Assembly (NCBI GenBank): GCA_964420995.1
Contig: CAYQUX010000010.1
Location: forward strand, 78,766 to 142,765
Length of the DNA: 64,000 nt
Direction: 5' to 3'
Origin: Leptolinea sp964420995
GTDB lineage: Bacteria > Chloroflexota > Anaerolineae > Anaerolineales > Anaerolineaceae
Below, piece after piece: positions 60,290 to 64,000 of the stretch; within the stretch, counting starts at the first letter, position 1, and each line of letters starts with the position of its first letter. Below the pieces are notes generated by a model. It did not search any database. It was given only the letters and a program-made list of their open reading frames with translations, and was not told where the DNA came from. Position numbers and translations under genes: made by a program.

Positions 60290-61576
60290 TTATTTGGCGG
60301 GTTTGTACCATTTGTCCAGGCCGTCCTGGATTTCTTTGGCGCCATTTTCAGGGGTCAAAGTTCCATTAATGACGGCAGCGGAAACACGCCACAGTTCATT
60401 CTCGAGGTTGGGTTCACCGCGGGACAGAATCTGATAGGAGTTGCGGATGGTGGATTTGCACTGACCGCGCCAGCTCATGAATTCCTGGGCCAGGGGGTCT
60501 TTGAGGGTGATCTTGGAATTCGACAGGGTGAAGAAACCGGGCAGCGCGTTGCTGTACAGTTCCGCGAATTCCGGAGTGGTCATCCATTCCAGGAATTTCT
60601 TGGTGGCTTCGGGGTTCTTGCTCTTCGGGTTCATGCCCATGGCGATATCGGTGTGGTCACTGATGTAGCATGTGTCGCCAGCTTTGGCTACAGGGGGTTT
60701 AAAGACGCCCATCTTGAAGGTAGCCTGTGATTCGAAACCGGAGATTTCCCAGGAACCGGTCGGATAGATGGCCGCTTTTCCCAGGGTGAAGAGGCTCTGG
60801 GCATCCGGGTATTTGACGGCTTCGAAACCATCAGCCAGGTAGGGTTTCCAGGCGGCCAGTTCTTTGAAAGTAGCTACGTAGGGAGCATCCGTGAATTTTG
60901 CTGTGCCTTTGATCAAAGCGGTGCGGCCTTCTTCGCCCTTCCAGTAATTGGGGCCGACATTCTGGAAGCCCATGGTGGCGGCTTCCCACAGGTCAGCGGT
61001 ACCCATGCCCAGAGGAACGTAGGTTCCGTCTTTTTTGATCGCGTCGAGAACTTTATAGAATTCTTCAACGGTTGTCGGCGGGGTCAGTTTCAGTTTGTCG
61101 AAGGCATCTTTGTTATAGAAGAAACCGTGGATAACGGAAGCCATCGGGACGCAGAACGGGGTCTTGCCGTCATCGGTGATCCAGGCGCTCTTGGCCACGT
61201 CGCTGAAGTTTGCCATACCCTTCAGGTCGGTCAGGGGAGCCAGATAACCCTTCTGGAACAGTTTCAATGAAGCGTCAAAGGGACGGCAGGTGATCAGATC
61301 GCCGGCGGTTCCACCCTGCAGCTTGGTATCCAGGACACCGTTGTATTCAGCCGGTGCGGTCGGCATGAATTCGACGTGAATGTCGGGGTACTGTTTTTCA
61401 AACGCGGGAATGATGGTATCCTGCCAGATCTTGATATCATCATTACGCCAGCTCTCGATGGTAATGGTTACTTTGTCTGCGGAGACAGGCTTTGCAATTG
61501 TGGCTGCAGATGCGAAAGCCGACAATAGCATGGATAACGCAACCAGGGTACAGATTAGCAATGTAAATTTACGCAT
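60290..61576 (-). CDS. Extracellular sugar-binding protein of ABC transporter
   Basis: The 428-residue family 1 binding protein has a Sec signal peptide (MRKFTLLICTLVALSMLLSAFASA) and the mature start TITIESWRNDDIKIWQDTIIPAFEKQYP. ATG 61576 has AAGG at a proper distance; ATG 61585 is 3 codons upstream and overlaps that site. It precedes two permeases and lies in an operon with nagA, suggesting an N-acetylated sugar or oligosaccharide as substrate. Confidence 0.9.
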   Translation of the reverse strand: MRKFTLLICTLVALSMLLSAFASAATIAKPVSADKVTITIESWRNDDIKIWQDTIIPAFEKQYPDIHVEFMPTAPAEYNGVLDTKLQGGTAGDLITCRPFDASLKLFQKGYLAPLTDLKGMANFSDVAKSAWITDDGKTPFCVPMASVIHGFFYNKDAFDKLKLTPPTTVEEFYKVLDAIKKDGTYVPLGMGTADLWEAATMGFQNVGPNYWKGEEGRTALIKGTAKFTDAPYVATFKELAAWKPYLADGFEAVKYPDAQSLFTLGKAAIYPTGSWEISGFESQATFKMGVFKPPVAKAGDTCYISDHTDIAMGMNPKSKNPEATKKFLEWMTTPEFAELYSNALPGFFTLSNSKITLKDPLAQEFMSWRGQCKSTIRNSYQILSRGEPNLENELWRVSAAVINGTLTPENGAKEIQDGLDKWYKPAK

Positions 61577-61720
61577 TTTTCTCATCCTTATACAATTTGA
61601 TTTGGATTACAGACGTACGGTTTTTTACTTGCTGAAACTATCCCAGTTATGTATTCTCTTACGTTTACCTCCTTCTATTATTAATACGAGTTTTTTTCTT
61701 TAAATACAACTCCAGATTGG

Positions 61721-61852
61721 CTAAATATGGTCACTGGAAGGTTGTTCCGAGGGTAAGCCGGCATTTGTGGTGCTGAAAACCGGCAGCGGGATCTGAATCT
61801 CTGCGATAAAAGTATTGACCAGGTCTGATACGGATTCTTCGACGGTGATCAT
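61721..61852 (-). CDS. Small 43-residue ORF coupled to the SIS gene
   Basis: The ATG overlaps the stop of the SIS gene as ATGA. The frame starts MITVEESVSDLVNTFIAE and ends PSEQPSSDHI with TAG at 61721. Codon use resembles its neighbours. It may be a true small protein or the truncated start of a lost gene. The ~145 bp between it and the binding-protein gene contain an AT-rich, promoter-like stretch. Confidence 0.5.
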   Translation of the reverse strand: MITVEESVSDLVNTFIAEIQIPLPVFSTTNAGLPSEQPSSDHI

Positions 61853-62583
61853 AAATACGGATTTACCTTTTGCCACTTTTCAAAGATTTTCTGATTATTT
61901 TCCGCCCCGCCTTTCATATTCATACTGACAATCAAAGGCAGGTCAACACCGCGTTCCCGAAGGAGGAACACTGTTTCGGTAAGCAGACAGTTCCACAGCA
62001 GGGCATTGATAATGGTGGAACTGGCGGCAACTCTCCATTCTGTGCCTTCCACCGGTATGAGGGCATCCCCGGGGACTCCGCCGTTATCCAGATCAAAATC
62101 GGCCACCTCGAATAGACGTTTTCCAATCGCGGATAAGGGCGCCACTCTGGCATAATCTTTGGAACAGATGGCAACAACCGTCAACCCCATTTCTTTGGCT
62201 GTCAGTGCCATTTCGACCGGCAGCGTGTTTACACCGCTGTTGGAATAGATCAATATCATCTCACCCGGCTGCGGGTGATAATGGTCCAAAAGTAATGGCG
62301 CCATTCCCTCGTTACGCTCCAGGAAGCTGCTCAACGGCGGGTTCTCATGCAGCATTAACGCGGTGGAAAATATCGGGACGACACATGCCAGACCACCGGC
62401 GCGGTAGAAGGCTTCTTCGATCAGTAAATGTGAATGACCGGTGCCGAAAGCAAAAATCCGTTTATCTTGAGCGATGGTATCTGCCATGGTTTTGGCTATG
62501 CGCTCAAGCTGGGCTTTTTGCCCCTCAATGACGCGTTCTTCAAGCGCCAGGATGGAGGAATAATACGTCTCTATACCGTTCAT
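61849..62583 (-). CDS. SIS-domain sugar isomerase/phosphosugar-binding protein
   Basis: The 244-residue protein has a single SIS fold with AFGTGHSHLLIEEAFYRAGG, the phosphosugar serines in ILIYSNSGVNTLPVEMA and VVAICSKDYA. It resembles the MurQ/UPF0309-type group. It is coupled to the upstream ROK gene by an ATGA overlap. It probably isomerises or de-etherifies an amino-sugar phosphate feeding NagA. Confidence 0.83.
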   Translation of the reverse strand: MNGIETYYSSILALEERVIEGQKAQLERIAKTMADTIAQDKRIFAFGTGHSHLLIEEAFYRAGGLACVVPIFSTALMLHENPPLSSFLERNEGMAPLLLDHYHPQPGEMILIYSNSGVNTLPVEMALTAKEMGLTVVAICSKDYARVAPLSAIGKRLFEVADFDLDNGGVPGDALIPVEGTEWRVAASSTIINALLWNCLLTETVFLLRERGVDLPLIVSMNMKGGAENNQKIFEKWQKVNPYL

Positions 62584-63965
62584 GCAATTACCGGCAGACT
62601 GGCAGCGGCAATAGACTGGCCAACACGGCGGCTTTTTTCATCAGGCAATTGAATTTTGACTCTGTTTGCGACCTCGGGAAATTCAGACCTTAATATTTCG
62701 TTGGCTGTGTCCAGTATGATCTGCCCGCCGCTGCCTGAGGTGACGCGCCCCAGGATAAGCACGTGCTGCAGGTCATAAAAATCAGCATAGTGCGCGATCC
62801 CGTACCCCATATAGGTGCCTATGCTGTCCCAGATCTTGCGGGCGCCGGCATGACCGGCTTCCAGTTTCTCCTGGGCAATCTTCAATTTATCCGCGTTTGT
62901 GAGGTGTGCGGGAATGTCGATCCCCGCCGCCGGCGCCAGACGGAAAACGCATTGCTGGGAGAAGTAGGAAGCGCCCACCCCTCTATCTCCGGACCATTCT
63001 TCCAACGGGGCATTCGGGTTGAAATCAACCGGTGAGAAGGCCAATTCGTTCAGCCAGTCAGTGATATTGCCCTGCCGGTTGACAAATCCGCCGGCTTCGC
63101 TGGACCCGAGGGCAATGCCCAGGATGCCGTTCTCTTCCAGGGACATTGATCCGGCCAGCGCGGTAACTTCGCCGTCGTTGATCACCTCGAGCGGCACCCC
63201 AAAGGTGGAGTGTACCTCGAGGAAAAGGTTCTTTACCTGATCGAACCTGTCGCGGGGAATACCCCGGAATAATGACGCCACCTGCACGCGATTATTAATA
63301 AAGATACCGGCGGAACTTCCCCCGATGGCATCCACCCGCGGCAATTTTGATGCAGCCAGTTTCAGCGCGTTCATGACCTCGCGCCGGTGGTACGCCGGGT
63401 CTGTCTGTTTGACCGGTTCCCAGACGATTTCTTCGCTGAATATCGGGTTGCCATCGATAACCGCAGAAACCTTGATATCTGAAGCGCCCAGATCGAATCC
63501 GATGCGGCAGCCTTCAAGATGCCTTCCGAGGGAATACTGTGATTCATTCGCCGGTGGTACTTCTTCAGGTGAGCAGGAGACCACCTCGAATTTCTTTTCG
63601 TAGATCAACTCGCCGAGAAATTGCTGGTCAAACGCCCGTGCTCCAGAAGCGGAGAAGCATTTACTGATGGCGTTACCAATCTCTGCTGGTCCGCCAACGT
63701 AAACCCTCCAACCGCCCTTCAGCCAGATCAGCGTTTTAACCAAACGCTCGACATAGTCAAAATTTTCAGCGGCGCGGGGGTGATCAGAACGAAAGACAAC
63801 CGTCTCAAATCGAGAGATGTTGCCATTTACCCGTTCAATACCCAACACCAGCGGTGTGCTCTTACCCGAGCTGATGGCATCCTGTGTGAAATGATGGTTG
63901 GCCAGTACGGCAGGTCTGAAATCTGCATCCAATGGGGGTACATGGTTTGGGGTTATGAGTTGCAT
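62580..63965 (-). CDS. ROK-family sugar kinase with N-terminal extension
   Basis: The 461-residue protein has a C-terminal ROK/ASKHA kinase core starting near residue 153 (CRIGFDLGASDIKVSAVIDG), with VINDGEVTALAGS and GIALGSSEAGGFVN. The first ~150 residues are an extra domain (LVLGIERVNGNISRFETVVFR) with no helix-turn-helix, so it is not a NagC-type regulator. The usual ROK zinc Cys cluster is not evident. It would phosphorylate the imported amino sugar as the first gene of the operon. Confidence 0.78.
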   Translation of the reverse strand: MQLITPNHVPPLDADFRPAVLANHHFTQDAISSGKSTPLVLGIERVNGNISRFETVVFRSDHPRAAENFDYVERLVKTLIWLKGGWRVYVGGPAEIGNAISKCFSASGARAFDQQFLGELIYEKKFEVVSCSPEEVPPANESQYSLGRHLEGCRIGFDLGASDIKVSAVIDGNPIFSEEIVWEPVKQTDPAYHRREVMNALKLAASKLPRVDAIGGSSAGIFINNRVQVASLFRGIPRDRFDQVKNLFLEVHSTFGVPLEVINDGEVTALAGSMSLEENGILGIALGSSEAGGFVNRQGNITDWLNELAFSPVDFNPNAPLEEWSGDRGVGASYFSQQCVFRLAPAAGIDIPAHLTNADKLKIAQEKLEAGHAGARKIWDSIGTYMGYGIAHYADFYDLQHVLILGRVTSGSGGQIILDTANEILRSEFPEVANRVKIQLPDEKSRRVGQSIAAASLPVIA

Positions 63966-64000
63966 ATGGCCAACATCCTTCCTCGGTCACAGTAATATTA

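Noticed and set aside
1..64000. CRISPR array, tRNA, rRNA, complete insertion sequence or prophage
   Set aside because: No regularly spaced repeats, cloverleaf-like sequence, transposase or phage gene was recognised by reading.

Overview
The window reads as bacterial chromosome of moderate GC with dense, mostly operonic genes on both strands. No rRNA, tRNA, CRISPR array, intact insertion sequence or prophage was seen. Several traits fit a Chloroflexota (Anaerolineae-like) heterotroph: secreted lipoproteins with Thr/Pro-rich linkers, a mevalonate-type decarboxylase, long-form HisG, a Pcs-type phosphatidylcholine synthase, and many carbohydrate ABC operons with FGGY and ROK kinases. This assignment is inferred from gene content, not from a phylogenetic marker.

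Layout. 0-2 kb: end of a membrane-anchored protein, a structured repeat, then a phosphatidylcholine synthase-SMR transporter pair. 2-7 kb (minus): lysC-asd-secD-secF. 7-14.3 kb: two OmpR-type two-component systems, a secreted lipoprotein, a GGDEF protein and a membrane rhodanese. Both two-component promoters carry TTCA boxes repeated every 11 bp. 14.3-16.7 kb: a PadR-controlled ferredoxin-nitroreductase and a GntR/UTRA regulator.

16.8-35.5 kb is a large carbohydrate-catabolism regulon. A minus operon (deoC, FGGY kinase, acetoacetate-decarboxylase-like gene) diverges from a plus operon (phosphotriesterase-like lactonase, cupin isomerase, 2-hydroxyacid dehydrogenase, KDPG aldolase, shikimate-dehydrogenase-like). 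Facing them is a minus run: iclR, binding protein, two permeases, a small membrane protein, two ATPases, a major-royal-jelly-like protein, an FGGY kinase, a DapA-like aldolase and a nitroreductase. Three promoters in this region share one geometry: TTGACA, 16 bp, TATAAT, 1 bp, then the palindrome ATGTTCGTACAT. They head the two divergent operons and iclR, which suggests one IclR-controlled pathway for an unidentified sugar, sugar acid or polyol.

35.5-42.5 kb: hisGCBHAFIE plus a coupled HAD hydrolase, preceded by a histidine attenuator whose 17-codon leader peptide has three consecutive His codons and probably starts at the 5' end of the transcript. hisD and a recognised histidinol-phosphatase are absent. 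42.5-48.2 kb: mevalonate-pathway decarboxylase, site-2 protease, HEAT-repeat protein, acylphosphatase, uvrB. 48.3-54.7 kb: lipoproteins, a GT-C-like membrane protein, AlaX, an M23 peptidase, and a radical SAM enzyme next to a lipoprotein with a Gly-rich tail; a remnant of a similar tail lies on its other side. 55-64 kb (minus): an amino-sugar operon (ROK, SIS, small ORF, binding protein, two permeases, two Gfo/Idh oxidoreductases, NagA) without its own ATPase.

The least explained elements are the triplicated operator-promoter module and the pathway it controls, a 59-nt hairpin element present twice (near 0.7 and 52.0 kb) with an invariant AGGGGGG loop, the leaderless-looking his leader peptide, and the radical SAM locus.
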